A stretch of DNA of 64,000 nucleotides from Streptomyces sp. Ru73 (GTDB taxonomy: Bacteria > Actinomycetota > Actinomycetes > Streptomycetales > Streptomycetaceae), in contig NZ_PQSQ01000006.1 in assembly GCF_002920575.1 (NCBI RefSeq), positions 62,001 to 126,000 of the forward strand. Reading direction: 5' to 3'. Under the pieces are notes generated by a model. It searched no databases, was not told the origin of the DNA, and worked only from the letters and a program-made list of their open reading frames with translations. Shown here piece by piece: positions 1 through 7,984 of this stretch. A program made the position numbers and the translations under genes. Numbering within the stretch: position 1 is the first letter of the stretch; every line of letters starts with the position of its first letter.

Positions 1-1
1 C

Positions 2-1459
2 GACGGCGTCGTGAAGGACCCGGACTGGGCCGCAGCGCTCACCGGTGTGGACGCCGCCACCGTCACCGCACTGGCCCGGCGGATCGCCCGCCACCGGACC
101 GTCATCAACGTCAGCTTCTCCGTCCAGCGGCAGGACCACGGCGAGCAGCCGTACTGGACGGCCACCGTGCTGGCCGCGCTCTCCGGCTCGATGGGCCGGC
201 CCGGCGGCGGCTTCGCGGCCGCGCTGGGCATCTCGCAGACGGGCGTGGAACGCGAGCGGCACGCCGTCGCGTCCCTGCCGCAGGGCCACAACCCGGTCGA
301 GACGTTCATCCCGGTCGCGCGCGTCGCCGACATGCTGCTGCACCCGGGCGAGCCGTTCGACTACAACGGCCGGCGCCTCACGTACCCGGACATCCGGCTG
401 GTCTACTGGGCGGGCGGCAACCCCTTCCACCACCACCAGGACCTGAACCGGCTGGTCAGCGCCTGGCAGCGGCCGGAGACCGTCATCTGCCACGAGCCCT
501 GGTGGAACCCGCTCGCCCGGCACTGCGACATCGTGCTGCCCGCAGCGACCATGCTGGAACGCAACGACTTCGCGGCCGGCAAGACCGATCTGTCGCTCTC
601 CGCGATGCACCGGGCCGCCGAACCGCCGGGGGAGAGCCGCACCGACTACGACGCGTTCACCGCGATCGCCCGGAAGCTGGGGGTGGAGAAGGAGTTCACC
701 GAGGGCCGCACCGCCGACGAGTGGGTCGAGGAGCTGTACGAGCGGACCCGCGACCGGCTGGCCGAGCGCGAGGTGGAGCTGCCGCCCTTCGCGGACTTCT
801 GGGCCTCGGACCGGGGACACCTCGTCACGCCGCCGCTGCCCGACCGGCCGCACCCCTTCCGGCTGCTGCGGGAGGACCCCGACGCCCATCCGCTGGACAC
901 GCCCTCCGGCCGTATCGAGATCTTCTCCCGGACGGTCGCGGACTTCGGCTACGACGACTGCCCCGGACACCCCGTGTGGCTGGAGCCCCGCGAATGGCAG
1001 GGGGAAGCGCGCCGCCGCTACCCGCTCGACCTGATCTCGCCGCAACCCGCGAACCGGCTGCACAGCCAGTACGACCACGGCCCGCACAGCAGGGCGGGCA
1101 AGGTCGCCGGCCGTGAACCCGTCACGCTCAACCGCGCGGACGCCGAGGCCCGCGGCATCGCGGACGGCGACGTGGTGCGCGTCTTCAACGACCGGGGCGC
1201 CTGCCTCGCGGGCGCCGTGCTCTCCGACGACCTGCGCCCCGGCGTCCTGGCGCTGCCCACCGGCGCCTGGTACGACCCGGCCGACGCGGCCGCCGGCGGC
1301 CTGGACAAGCACGGCAACCCCAATGTGCTCACCCGCGACCTCGGCACGTCCCGCCTCGCCCAGGGCCCGACGTCCGGCACCACGCTCGTGCAGGTCGAGC
1401 GCTACGATGCGCCGCCGCCCCCGGTGACGGCCTTCGAACCGGCCCGCACCCGGCCCTGA
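2..1459 (+). CDS. Molybdopterin oxidoreductase, BisC / DMSO-TMAO reductase type, 5' end missing
   Basis: The reading frame is open from the first bases of the window, so the N-terminal part, where any iron-sulfur or Tat region would be, lies outside. The visible 485 residues carry the lower half of the molybdopterin-binding catalytic domain (GGNPFHHHQDLNRL, then CHEPWWNPLARHCDIVLPA). The C-terminal molybdopterin-dinucleotide binding domain follows over roughly the last 140 residues (SPQPANRLHSQYDHG, then GDVVRVFNDRGA). The pattern fits the BisC/TorA/DmsA branch, which reduces S- or N-oxides such as biotin sulfoxide or methionine sulfoxide. The substrate cannot be fixed from this fragment. The gene ends 28 bp from the convergent terD gene. 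Confidence 0.85.
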   Translation, partial: DGVVKDPDWAAALTGVDAATVTALARRIARHRTVINVSFSVQRQDHGEQPYWTATVLAALSGSMGRPGGGFAAALGISQTGVERERHAVASLPQGHNPVETFIPVARVADMLLHPGEPFDYNGRRLTYPDIRLVYWAGGNPFHHHQDLNRLVSAWQRPETVICHEPWWNPLARHCDIVLPAATMLERNDFAAGKTDLSLSAMHRAAEPPGESRTDYDAFTAIARKLGVEKEFTEGRTADEWVEELYERTRDRLAEREVELPPFADFWASDRGHLVTPPLPDRPHPFRLLREDPDAHPLDTPSGRIEIFSRTVADFGYDDCPGHPVWLEPREWQGEARRRYPLDLISPQPANRLHSQYDHGPHSRAGKVAGREPVTLNRADAEARGIADGDVVRVFNDRGACLAGAVLSDDLRPGVLALPTGAWYDPADAAAGGLDKHGNPNVLTRDLGTSRLAQGPTSGTTLVQVERYDAPPPPVTAFEPARTRP

Positions 1460-1487
1460 GGGCGCGTTCCCAACGGCGTACCGGGCC

Positions 1488-2063
1488 TCAGACGTTGACG
1501 CCGAAGTCCGCCGCGATGCCGGCCAGACCGGACGCGTAGCCCTGGCCTACGGCGCGGAACTTCCACTCGGCGCCGTGCCGGTAGAGCTCGCCGAAGACCA
1601 TCGCGGTCTCCGTGGCGGCGTCCTCGCTCAGGTCGTAGCGGGCGATCTCCTGGCCGTCCGCCTGGTTGACCACGCGGATGTAGGCGTTGCGCACCTGGCC
1701 GAAGTTCTGCGCGCGGGCCTCGGCGTCGTGGATGGAGACCGGGAAGACGACCTTGGCCACGCCGCCGGGCAGCGCCGCGAGGTTCACCTTGATCTGCTCG
1801 TCGTCGCCCTCGCCCTCGCCGGTGAGGTTGTCGCCGGTGTGCTCGACCGAGCCGTCCGGGCTCTTGAGGTTGTTGTAGAAGACGAAGTGCTGGTCGGAGA
1901 CGACCTTGCCGGCCTCGTCGCACAGCAGGGCGCTGGCATCCAGGTCGTGGTCGGTGCCGGTCGTGGTGCGGACGTCCCAGCCCAGGCCCACGAGGACCGC
2001 GGTCAGGCCGGGCGCTTCCTTGCTGAGTGAGACGTTGCCGCCCTTGGCCAGGGAAATACCCAC
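1488..2063 (-). CDS. terD: TerD-family tellurium/stress resistance protein (first paralogue)
   Basis: This is a 191-residue TerD-domain protein, the usual length for Streptomyces TerD. It begins [20 protein letters not shown] and has the conserved DLDASALL and [13 protein letters not shown] segments; the acidic loops bind calcium in characterised TerD proteins. I chose the GTG start at 2063 because GGAGG lies 8 bases upstream and family members start at this residue; an ATG 15 bases further up is possible. The gene is divergent from the ArsR-TerB fusion, and a palindrome 48 bp upstream probably controls it. TerD proteins are cytoplasmic and linked to tellurite, phage and general stress responses; the exact role is not known. 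Confidence 0.93.
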   Translation of the reverse strand: MGISLAKGGNVSLSKEAPGLTAVLVGLGWDVRTTTGTDHDLDASALLCDEAGKVVSDQHFVFYNNLKSPDGSVEHTGDNLTGEGEGDDEQIKVNLAALPGGVAKVVFPVSIHDAEARAQNFGQVRNAYIRVVNQADGQEIARYDLSEDAATETAMVFGELYRHGAEWKFRAVGQGYASGLAGIAADFGVNV

Positions 2064-2107
2064 GTCGTTCTCCTCCATCGGTGGTCCGTCGTCATGGCCG
2101 TACGGAA

Positions 2108-2124
2108 AATCTACAGCACTGTAG
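2108..2124. promoter_or_regulatory. Palindromic operator candidate shared with the second terD promoter
   Basis: The sequence AATCTACAGCACTGTAG contains inverted arms CTACAG and CTGTAG with a 2-base spacer. It lies between terD and the divergent ArsR-TerB gene. The same 17 bases, with one mismatch, occur at 15352-15368 upstream of the other terD in this window. This suggests one regulator acts at both, most simply the ArsR-type protein encoded next door. BlaI-type repressors use similar TACA/TGTA half-sites and are an alternative. Confidence 0.6.
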
Positions 2125-2292
2125 AAGGTCGTTGCTGGGCCCGTCCCGAACCGCTGCCGCGGGCGAGACCGGGCAGGTGGCGGGCGTGCGGCCCATGAGA
2201 AGCTGACCTTTTCCGCGCGACCGCCGTGCCCACCGGGCACCGGCGGCCGGCGCGGCGTGCGACAGCGGTGACAGCGCCCTGAGGAGGCGACG

Positions 2293-3093
2293 ATGGACGA
2301 GGCGACAGGGGTCTTCCTCAAGGCACTCGCGAGCGACACCCGGCAGCAGATGCTGGCCCAGTTCTCCGGCGTCGGGGAGCTGACCGCCGGGGAGATCGCC
2401 GAACGCAGCGGCCTGCGCCCCTCCACCGCCTCCGAGCACCTGCGGCTGCTGCACCGCGGCGGGCTGGTCGAAGCCCGCAAGGAGGGCAAGCAGATCTACT
2501 ACCGCATCGACGGCCCGACCGTGGACCAGCGGCTGTCGGTGCTGCGCGACTACCTCGACGACTGCCGGCTGCCGCCGACGGACGCGGACGGCACGCCCCT
2601 GCCCGTGCCCGCGTACGGCCAAGGACGCCACGGCGGGCGCCCCACCGTCTGGGACCGGCTCAAGGAGTCCGTCTCGGCCATGCAGGCGCAGCTCGTGGCG
2701 CGCAAGAACGAGCTGCGCAGCGGAGCGTTCCGCGATGCGAGCATGGCGATGTGCGCGCTGGTCACCGCGGCCGACGGCATCATCGACCCGGCCGAGCTGC
2801 GCCGGGTCTCCCAGCTGATCGCCACCAACGAGGTGCTGCAGAACTTCCCTTCCGACGACCTGCAGCGCCGCTTCGAGGAGAACCTGGACCGGCTGACGCC
2901 CGACTTCGCCGCGGGCAGGGCGGCCGTGCTGCAGGAAGTGGCCAAGGTGCGGAAGCCGGACGAGGCCAGGGCCGTCATACAGATCGGCATCGTCATAGGC
3001 GGCGCCGACGGCCAGTTCGTCGAGAGCGAGCGGGCCGTGGTCCGCGAGGCGTGCCGGGCGTTGGGGCTGGCGCCGCGGGACTTCGATCTGTGA
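2293..3093 (+). CDS. ArsR-type HTH fused to a TerB domain
   Basis: This 266-residue protein joins two domains normally found apart. Residues about 5-90 form an ArsR winged helix ([17 protein letters not shown], then a recognition-helix region [18 protein letters not shown] and the wing GKQIYYRI). Residues about 115-266 are a complete TerB domain ([46 protein letters not shown], ending APRDFDL). Stand-alone TerB starts near the WDRLKES position, but no start codon is present there, so the fusion is in frame. ATG 2293 follows a GAGGAGG ribosome site. The gene is divergent from terD and could be an autoregulator that senses through TerB; that role is inference. Confidence 0.88.
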   Translation: MDEATGVFLKALASDTRQQMLAQFSGVGELTAGEIAERSGLRPSTASEHLRLLHRGGLVEARKEGKQIYYRIDGPTVDQRLSVLRDYLDDCRLPPTDADGTPLPVPAYGQGRHGGRPTVWDRLKESVSAMQAQLVARKNELRSGAFRDASMAMCALVTAADGIIDPAELRRVSQLIATNEVLQNFPSDDLQRRFEENLDRLTPDFAAGRAAVLQEVAKVRKPDEARAVIQIGIVIGGADGQFVESERAVVREACRALGLAPRDFDL

Positions 3094-3098
3094 GCCGG

Positions 3099-3139
3099 GT
3101 GAGCCCGGTGCGCCCCGGACCGGGGCGCACCGCGCTCAC
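3099..3139. terminator. Bidirectional hairpin between convergent genes
   Basis: A 10-bp perfect stem (GGTGCGCCCC with GGGGCGCACC) is flanked by a second matched pair, GTGAGC with GCTCAC, making one long hairpin. It sits between the stop codons of the ArsR-TerB gene and the convergent GlsB-like gene. There is no T-run, which is common for actinobacterial terminators. Confidence 0.6.
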
Positions 3140-3148
3140 GGCCGGTGG

Positions 3149-3412
3149 TCAGCGGCGGGCCAGGGCGCGGTCCAGTGCGGTCACGCCGAGAGCCGCCAGA
3201 GCGATTTGAATGATCCACTCGATCCAGTCGACGCCCCTGGTGTAGGCGACGCCCAGGCCCATCGCGATCCAGGCGCCGATGAAGGCGGCGACGATGCCGA
3301 TCAGCATCGTCCACAGGATGCCGATGTGCTGGCGTCCCGGCACCACGAGCCTGCCCAGGGCGCCGATGACGATACCGATCACGATGGCGCCGATGATGCT
3401 TGAAGGTTCCAT
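3149..3412 (-). CDS. GlsB/YeaQ/YmgE-family small membrane stress protein
   Basis: The product is 87 residues, with three predicted hydrophobic helices and glycine zippers (IIGAIVIGIVIGALGRL, then MLIGIVAAFIGAWIAMGLG, then IIQIALAALGVTAL). The length and the LVVPGRQ motif after the first helix are typical of the transglycosylase-associated/GlsB family, general-stress inner-membrane proteins without a defined biochemical role. The ATG at 3412 is preceded by GGGAG at a normal distance. A longer upstream frame exists but lacks a better start. The gene is convergent with the ArsR-TerB gene and probably monocistronic. Confidence 0.88.
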   Translation of the reverse strand: MEPSSIIGAIVIGIVIGALGRLVVPGRQHIGILWTMLIGIVAAFIGAWIAMGLGVAYTRGVDWIEWIIQIALAALGVTALDRALARR

Positions 3413-3670
3413 GCCCGATCTCCCGTCGCCCGGCGTGTGCCGTACGTATGCCCGCCGTACGCCGGGCCAGTCGGCCACCTTTCGGCCGCGCTGACGGCCG
3501 GCGCGGGGGCCGTGCCACCGCCCGGCCGCCCACCTCCACCACCGCCGGGCCGTCCCCCGTACGGAGCAGTCGGCGCCGCCGCGTCTCGCCGGGTGCGGCC
3601 GGCCGTGAGGGGATGGGGAGAGGCGGCGGCCGCCGTCGCCGGACCCGTTCGGCACAGAGCTGGAGGCAGC

Positions 3671-3889
3671 ATGGCTGAAGAGCGCAGGGACGAGGCAGGC
3701 ACGGACAGGGAGCGGGAGGCGCGGGAGCGCGACCTGGCCCCCGCCCAGAAGCGCGGGCCCGCCAAGCGCGGCCGGGACCGCAGTGCCGAGGAGGTCAACG
3801 CCGACCAGCCGTCGCAGCACGGGGAGCGCCCGGCACCCGCGCGGAAGCATCCCCCGTCGGGCAATCCGCGGCGCACGCCGGAGCAGTGA
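3671..3889 (+). CDS. Small highly charged hydrophilic protein, function unknown
   Basis: This short gene encodes 72 residues, rich in Arg, Glu, Asp and Pro, with no hydrophobic segment and almost certainly disordered. ATG 3671 follows a GGAGG four bases upstream. Third-position G/C bias is strong through the frame. Such proteins are frequent near stress genes in Streptomyces. No family is recognised. It runs divergently from the GlsB-like gene and converges on the peptide transporter, with only 12 bp between stops. Confidence 0.55.
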   Translation: MAEERRDEAGTDREREARERDLAPAQKRGPAKRGRDRSAEEVNADQPSQHGERPAPARKHPPSGNPRRTPEQ

Positions 3890-3901
3890 GCGCGGGCGCC
3901 G

Positions 3902-5449
3902 TCACGGAGCGGCCGGCGGGCTCGGGGCCGCGCCCCGGGCCGCCGTCACCCGGCGGGTGAGCGCGGGCGCCGCGGCCAGCAGCAGGAGGCCGAGGGCCGC
4001 GCTCACCCCGCCGACCACGCCGAAGTACTGCGCCGCGTGCTGCCGGTCGTAGAGCCGGACGACCTGCGCGGAGATGCCCTGCGCCGCCGCGTTGGAGGCG
4101 AGCCACAGGCCCATCGTGCGGCCGCTGAACGCCGCGGGCGCGAGGCTCGTCGTCACCGACAGCCCGATGGGGGAGAGCAGGATCTCGCCCGCCGTCACCA
4201 CGGCGAAGCTGCCGAACAGCCACAGCGGACTGCTCCTGCCGGGCTGCAGCGCCGGGTACACCAGCAGCGCGTACGACAGTCCGGCCAGCACCAGCCCCAG
4301 CCCGAACTTCACCGGCGCGCCGGGCTGGCGCGGGCCGAGCCGCATCCACAGCGCGGCGGCGAGCGGCGTGAGGCAGATCAGCACGAAGGACCCGGTCGAC
4401 TGGAACCACGACGAGGGGATCGGGAAGCCCAGCGCGTCCAGGTCCGTGCTCCGGTCGGCGTACTCGGCCAGCACGCTCGCGCCCTGTTCCTGGATGAGCC
4501 AGAAGAAGACGGCGGCGACGAAGAGCGGCAGGTAGGCGCGGACGCCGGCCCGCTCGCGCGCGGTCGTGCGGGAGCTGCGCAGCATGTGCGTGAAGAGCAC
4601 GACCGGCAGCGCGACGGCCAGCACGCTGATGGTGTCCACGACCAGTCCGGCGGTGAGGACGCCCCGGGCGGCCAGGAAGAGGGCCGGTACGGCGAGCGCG
4701 ACGACGGCCGCCGCCCCGCCCGCCACCGCGCCCGGACGCAGGTCCGCCCTGGTGAGCGGGTTGGCCGGGCGCAGGTCCACCGGGCTGAGGTGGCGCCGGC
4801 CGCGTACGTACACCAGCAGCCCGGCGGCCATCCCGACGGCGGCGACGCCGAACCCCAGGTGGTAGTCGTACCGTTGGCCGAGCGTGCCCACCACCAGCGG
4901 GGCGAGCACCGCGCCGACGCTGATGCCCATGTAGTACAGGCTGAACCCGGCGTCCCGGCGGGAGTCGTCGGCGGCGTACAGATTCCCCACCGACGTGGAC
5001 ACGTTGGGCTTGAGCAGGCCCGTGCCCGCGACGATGAACACCATCGACGCGTACAGCGCGGGCGCGCCGGCCGGCACCGCCAGGCAGAGGTGGCCGCACA
5101 TGATCAGCACCCCGCCGCACAGCGTCCCGCGCCACGCGCCCAGCAGCCGGTCGCTCACCCAGCCGCCCGCGATGGCGGCCAGGTAGACGGAAGCGCCGTA
5201 CACCGCGATCAGCGAGGCGGCGGTGGCGCGGGGGATGCCGAGGCCGCCGTCGGCGACCCGCTCGTACATGTAGAAGAGCAGGATGGCGCGCATCCCGTAG
5301 TACGAGAAGCGCTCCCAGGCCTCGGTGAAGAACAGCACGGCGAGCCCCCGGGGATGGCCGAAGAACCCGGTCTCCCGCCCGGTCCGCGTCCCGGCTCCGC
5401 CCGCCGGGCCGGGGGTCTGCCGCTGTTGTGCCGCGCGTCGTTCCGTCAT
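3902..5449 (-). CDS. POT/PTR2-family proton-dependent oligopeptide transporter
   Basis: This 515-residue membrane protein carries the PTR2 signature in its first helix (FFTEAWERFSYYGMRAILL, with the ExxER motif that couples protons). The second signature, GTGLLKPNVSTSVGNLY, comes soon after. At least 12 hydrophobic helices follow, including the POT-typical extra pair in the middle. The ATG at 5449 starts MTERRAAQQRQ; a longer frame upstream overlaps the divergent gene and is less likely. It imports di- and tripeptides with protons at the cytoplasmic membrane. Substrate range cannot be read from sequence. Confidence 0.92.
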   Translation of the reverse strand: MTERRAAQQRQTPGPAGGAGTRTGRETGFFGHPRGLAVLFFTEAWERFSYYGMRAILLFYMYERVADGGLGIPRATAASLIAVYGASVYLAAIAGGWVSDRLLGAWRGTLCGGVLIMCGHLCLAVPAGAPALYASMVFIVAGTGLLKPNVSTSVGNLYAADDSRRDAGFSLYYMGISVGAVLAPLVVGTLGQRYDYHLGFGVAAVGMAAGLLVYVRGRRHLSPVDLRPANPLTRADLRPGAVAGGAAAVVALAVPALFLAARGVLTAGLVVDTISVLAVALPVVLFTHMLRSSRTTARERAGVRAYLPLFVAAVFFWLIQEQGASVLAEYADRSTDLDALGFPIPSSWFQSTGSFVLICLTPLAAALWMRLGPRQPGAPVKFGLGLVLAGLSYALLVYPALQPGRSSPLWLFGSFAVVTAGEILLSPIGLSVTTSLAPAAFSGRTMGLWLASNAAAQGISAQVVRLYDRQHAAQYFGVVGGVSAALGLLLLAAAPALTRRVTAARGAAPSPPAAP

Positions 5450-5549
5450 CGCCTCGCCGCCTCCGTTCGACCGGACAGCCCCTCCAGTTCCCGTTCGGCA
5501 CGCGGATATTGCGTTGCGGGGCGGTCTCCCGCGCGGGAGGGTGGCGGCC

Positions 5550-5846
5550 ATGACGGAGACCACCTCGCCCCGGACGCAGGACGGACCCGGCGGCGCGTCG
5601 GACGTGACGGCCCTCTTCTCGCGCGGGCGCCTCACGGTCATTCCGCGCAAGACCGCCCGGCGGCAGCAGCTGCTCGCGCACCTCGCGGAGACGCTGTTCG
5701 AGCCGGACCGGGCCTACACCGAGCGGGAGGTCAACGAGGCGCTGCGCACGGTCCACGACGACTGCCCGGCGCTGCGCCGGTACCTGGTCACGGACGGGCT
5801 GCTGACCCGCGCCAGGGACGGCAGCAGCTACCGCCGCGTCGGCTGA
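5550..5846 (+). CDS. DUF2087 domain protein
   Basis: The 98-residue product matches the DUF2087 pattern: FSRGRLTVIPRKTARRQQLLAHLAETLF, broken here as a basic stretch followed by helix, then YTEREVNEALRTVHDDCPALRRYLV and a final GLLTRARDGSSYRRV. The fold resembles a winged helix and is often attached to ArsR regulators; here it is alone. ATG 5550 has GGGAGG nine bases upstream. Its end overlaps the convergent EamA gene by 19 bp. It may be a small regulator, but no target is evident. Confidence 0.82.
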   Translation: MTETTSPRTQDGPGGASDVTALFSRGRLTVIPRKTARRQQLLAHLAETLFEPDRAYTEREVNEALRTVHDDCPALRRYLVTDGLLTRARDGSSYRRVG

Positions 5847-6805
5847 CCAGCGGGGGACGGCGCGGGCGACGGCGGCGGGCCGGCCGTCCCGCGCCGCGGC
5901 AGCCGCCCCTGCGTCGCGGCGAGTACGGCACCGCACAGCAGCACCGCGGCGCCCGCCGCCTGCACCGGGCCGAGGGACTCGCCGAGGAACAGCGTGCCGC
6001 AGAGGGTGTTGACGACCGGCACGGTGAACATCATCAGCGAGGCCGAGGCGGGCCCCACCGCGCCCACGCCGCGGTAGTACAGCAGGTTGGCGACGGCGGC
6101 CGCGCCCAGCGCCAGGTACGCCGCGTTCAGCCAGACCCCCGGCGGCAGTTCGCCCCACCGCACGTCCGGCAGGGCGGGCGCCGCGAACAGCCCCAGCAGC
6201 ACGGCGCCCGCACAGGTGGCGTACGTCGTGGCGCGCAGCGGGTCGACACCGGCCAGCACGCGCGGTCCCGCGAGCGTGTAAGCGGCCCAGCACACCGCGC
6301 TGACCAGGAACAGCGCGTCCCCGGCGAGCCGCGAGGGGCCGCCCCCGGCGCTGCCGCCCGCGCCCAGGAAGAAGACCACCGCTCCGGTGAGCCCCGGCGC
6401 GAGCCCCGCGAGCCGCGCCCACGAGGCCCGTTCGCGCCCCGTGACCAGCAGGAACAGGCTGGTGAGCACGGGACTCAGGACGGGTATGAGGATGCCGGCG
6501 TCGAGCGAGGGCGCGAGCGAGAGCCCCCAGAAGAAGGCGCTGTTGTAGGCGAAGACCCCGAGGACCCCCGCCAGCGCGGCGCGCCGCCCCGCGCCCCGCG
6601 GCGCCGGCGCGGCCGCCCGCCGACGGCCGAGGAAGTACAGCGCGGCCAGCAGCGCGAGCGCGGCACCGCCGAAGCGCAGCAGCGCGGCGACCGAGTGCGG
6701 CACGTACGCCACCACCGACTTGGAACTGGCGAAGGCGCTGCCCCACAGCACCATCGTCACGGACAGCATCGGATACGGGCTCCGCACGCCCTTCTTCCCT
6801 GGCAT
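5828..6805 (-). CDS. EamA/DMT-family membrane exporter
   Basis: The 325-residue protein has two EamA repeats of five helices each. The first starts PMLSVTMVLWGSAFASSKS and the second around ALFLVSAVCWAAYTLAGPRV, ending with the typical FLGESLGPVQAAGAAVLLCG segment. The ATG at 6805 was chosen because longer starts run into the divergent AraC gene. Members export amino acids or drug-like metabolites. The AraC gene on the opposite strand starts 76 bp away, a common pairing in which the regulator controls the exporter. Confidence 0.9.
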   Translation of the reverse strand: MPGKKGVRSPYPMLSVTMVLWGSAFASSKSVVAYVPHSVAALLRFGGAALALLAALYFLGRRRAAAPAPRGAGRRAALAGVLGVFAYNSAFFWGLSLAPSLDAGILIPVLSPVLTSLFLLVTGRERASWARLAGLAPGLTGAVVFFLGAGGSAGGGPSRLAGDALFLVSAVCWAAYTLAGPRVLAGVDPLRATTYATCAGAVLLGLFAAPALPDVRWGELPPGVWLNAAYLALGAAAVANLLYYRGVGAVGPASASLMMFTVPVVNTLCGTLFLGESLGPVQAAGAAVLLCGAVLAATQGRLPRRGTAGPPPSPAPSPAGQPTRR

Positions 6806-6881
6806 GCCCCGACTCTGGCGCCCGGCCCCCGGGCCCGTCTTGAACGCTGGTGCGCGCCCGGCGGCGGGCGATAATACGGCC

Positions 6882-7718
6882 ATGGGGAGGCAGGGCACCT
6901 GGGTGCGCTACTGGCGGGACGGCACCCGCCCCGTGGAGGCCATGCACGCGCACTTCCGCGACCACGTCTACCCGCCGCACAGCCACGACGGCTACTCCTT
7001 CGGCATCACCGACGCGGGTGCGCAGCGCTTCCGCTGCCGCGGCGGGGCGCACACCAGCGGCGCCGGGATGGTGATGGCGTTCAACCCGGACGAGGTGCAC
7101 GACGGCCGGGCCGCTGCGGAACTGGGCTACCGGTACCGCATCGTGCACCTCGGCCCGTCCGTGGTGAGCGACGTACTCGCCGACGCCACCGACGGCCGGT
7201 CCGGAGCGCTGCCGCTGTTCCCCCACCCCGTACTGACCGATCCCGTGCTCGCCGACGCGCTCGCCCGGCTGCACGCCGCGCTGGCCGGCACCACCGACCC
7301 GCTCGTCCGCGACGAGCGGCTGACCGCCGCCGTCACCGCGATGACCCGCCGCGGCGCCACCACGGCCCGGCCCACCGCGCTCGCCGTCCGCACCCCCACC
7401 GACCGGGCGCGGGCCCAGGCGGCGCGCCGGGCGCGTGCGTACCTCGACGAGCGGTACTTGGAGCCCGTGCCCGCCGAGCGGCTGGCCGCGGCCGCGGGCT
7501 GCAGCCGGTTCGCGCTCTACCGTGCCTTCCGTGCCGAGTACGGCCTCGCGCCCAGTGAGTACCAGCGCCAACTGCGGCTGCGCCGCGCCCGGTCGCTGCT
7601 GCGGGCCGGCGCCACTCCGGCCGACGCCGCTGCCGCCGCAGGCTTCGCCGACCAGCCGCACTTCACCCGCTGGTTCCAGCGGGTGTACGGGGTGACCCCG
7701 GCGGTCTTCCGGGGCTGA
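6882..7718 (+). CDS. AraC-family transcriptional regulator
   Basis: The 278-residue protein has an N-terminal cupin sensor domain (HFRDHVYPPHSHDGYSFGI, then the FNPDEVHDG motif) that often binds small effectors through its histidines. A C-terminal AraC domain follows, with two helix-turn-helix units (AERLAAAAGCSRFALYRAFR, then ADAAAAAGFADQPHFTRWFQ). This cupin-AraC architecture usually controls an adjacent exporter. The divergent EamA gene is the likely target, and the 76-bp gap would hold both promoters. Confidence 0.92.
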   Translation: MGRQGTWVRYWRDGTRPVEAMHAHFRDHVYPPHSHDGYSFGITDAGAQRFRCRGGAHTSGAGMVMAFNPDEVHDGRAAAELGYRYRIVHLGPSVVSDVLADATDGRSGALPLFPHPVLTDPVLADALARLHAALAGTTDPLVRDERLTAAVTAMTRRGATTARPTALAVRTPTDRARAQAARRARAYLDERYLEPVPAERLAAAAGCSRFALYRAFRAEYGLAPSEYQRQLRLRRARSLLRAGATPADAAAAAGFADQPHFTRWFQRVYGVTPAVFRG

Positions 7719-7984
7719 CCACCCGGTGCGGCGCGGCGCGTGCCCGGGACCGATCGGGTGACGACACGTCGGGCGCGCCCGCGAACTGGATCGTTTGGCT
7801 GAACACACGTGGGTAGACGGGGACCAGTGGGTGCTTACGGTACGCACGGCGCGCGAGCTGGCAAAGTATGCCCAGTGGGGCAAAACGGCAATAGGATGAC
7901 GGCAGCGTGCCAGTCGCTGCGGTCATTCGCGCTCCGGACGGCACCCGCCCACGCCACCCGACCCGACGACGAGTACGCGGAGCC

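Noticed and set aside
3795..7883. A 1362-codon open frame on the minus strand
   Set aside because: It is antisense or out of frame to four clear genes (POT transporter, DUF2087, EamA, AraC). Its product is Arg/Pro/Ala-rich low-complexity, typical of shadow frames in GC-rich DNA.
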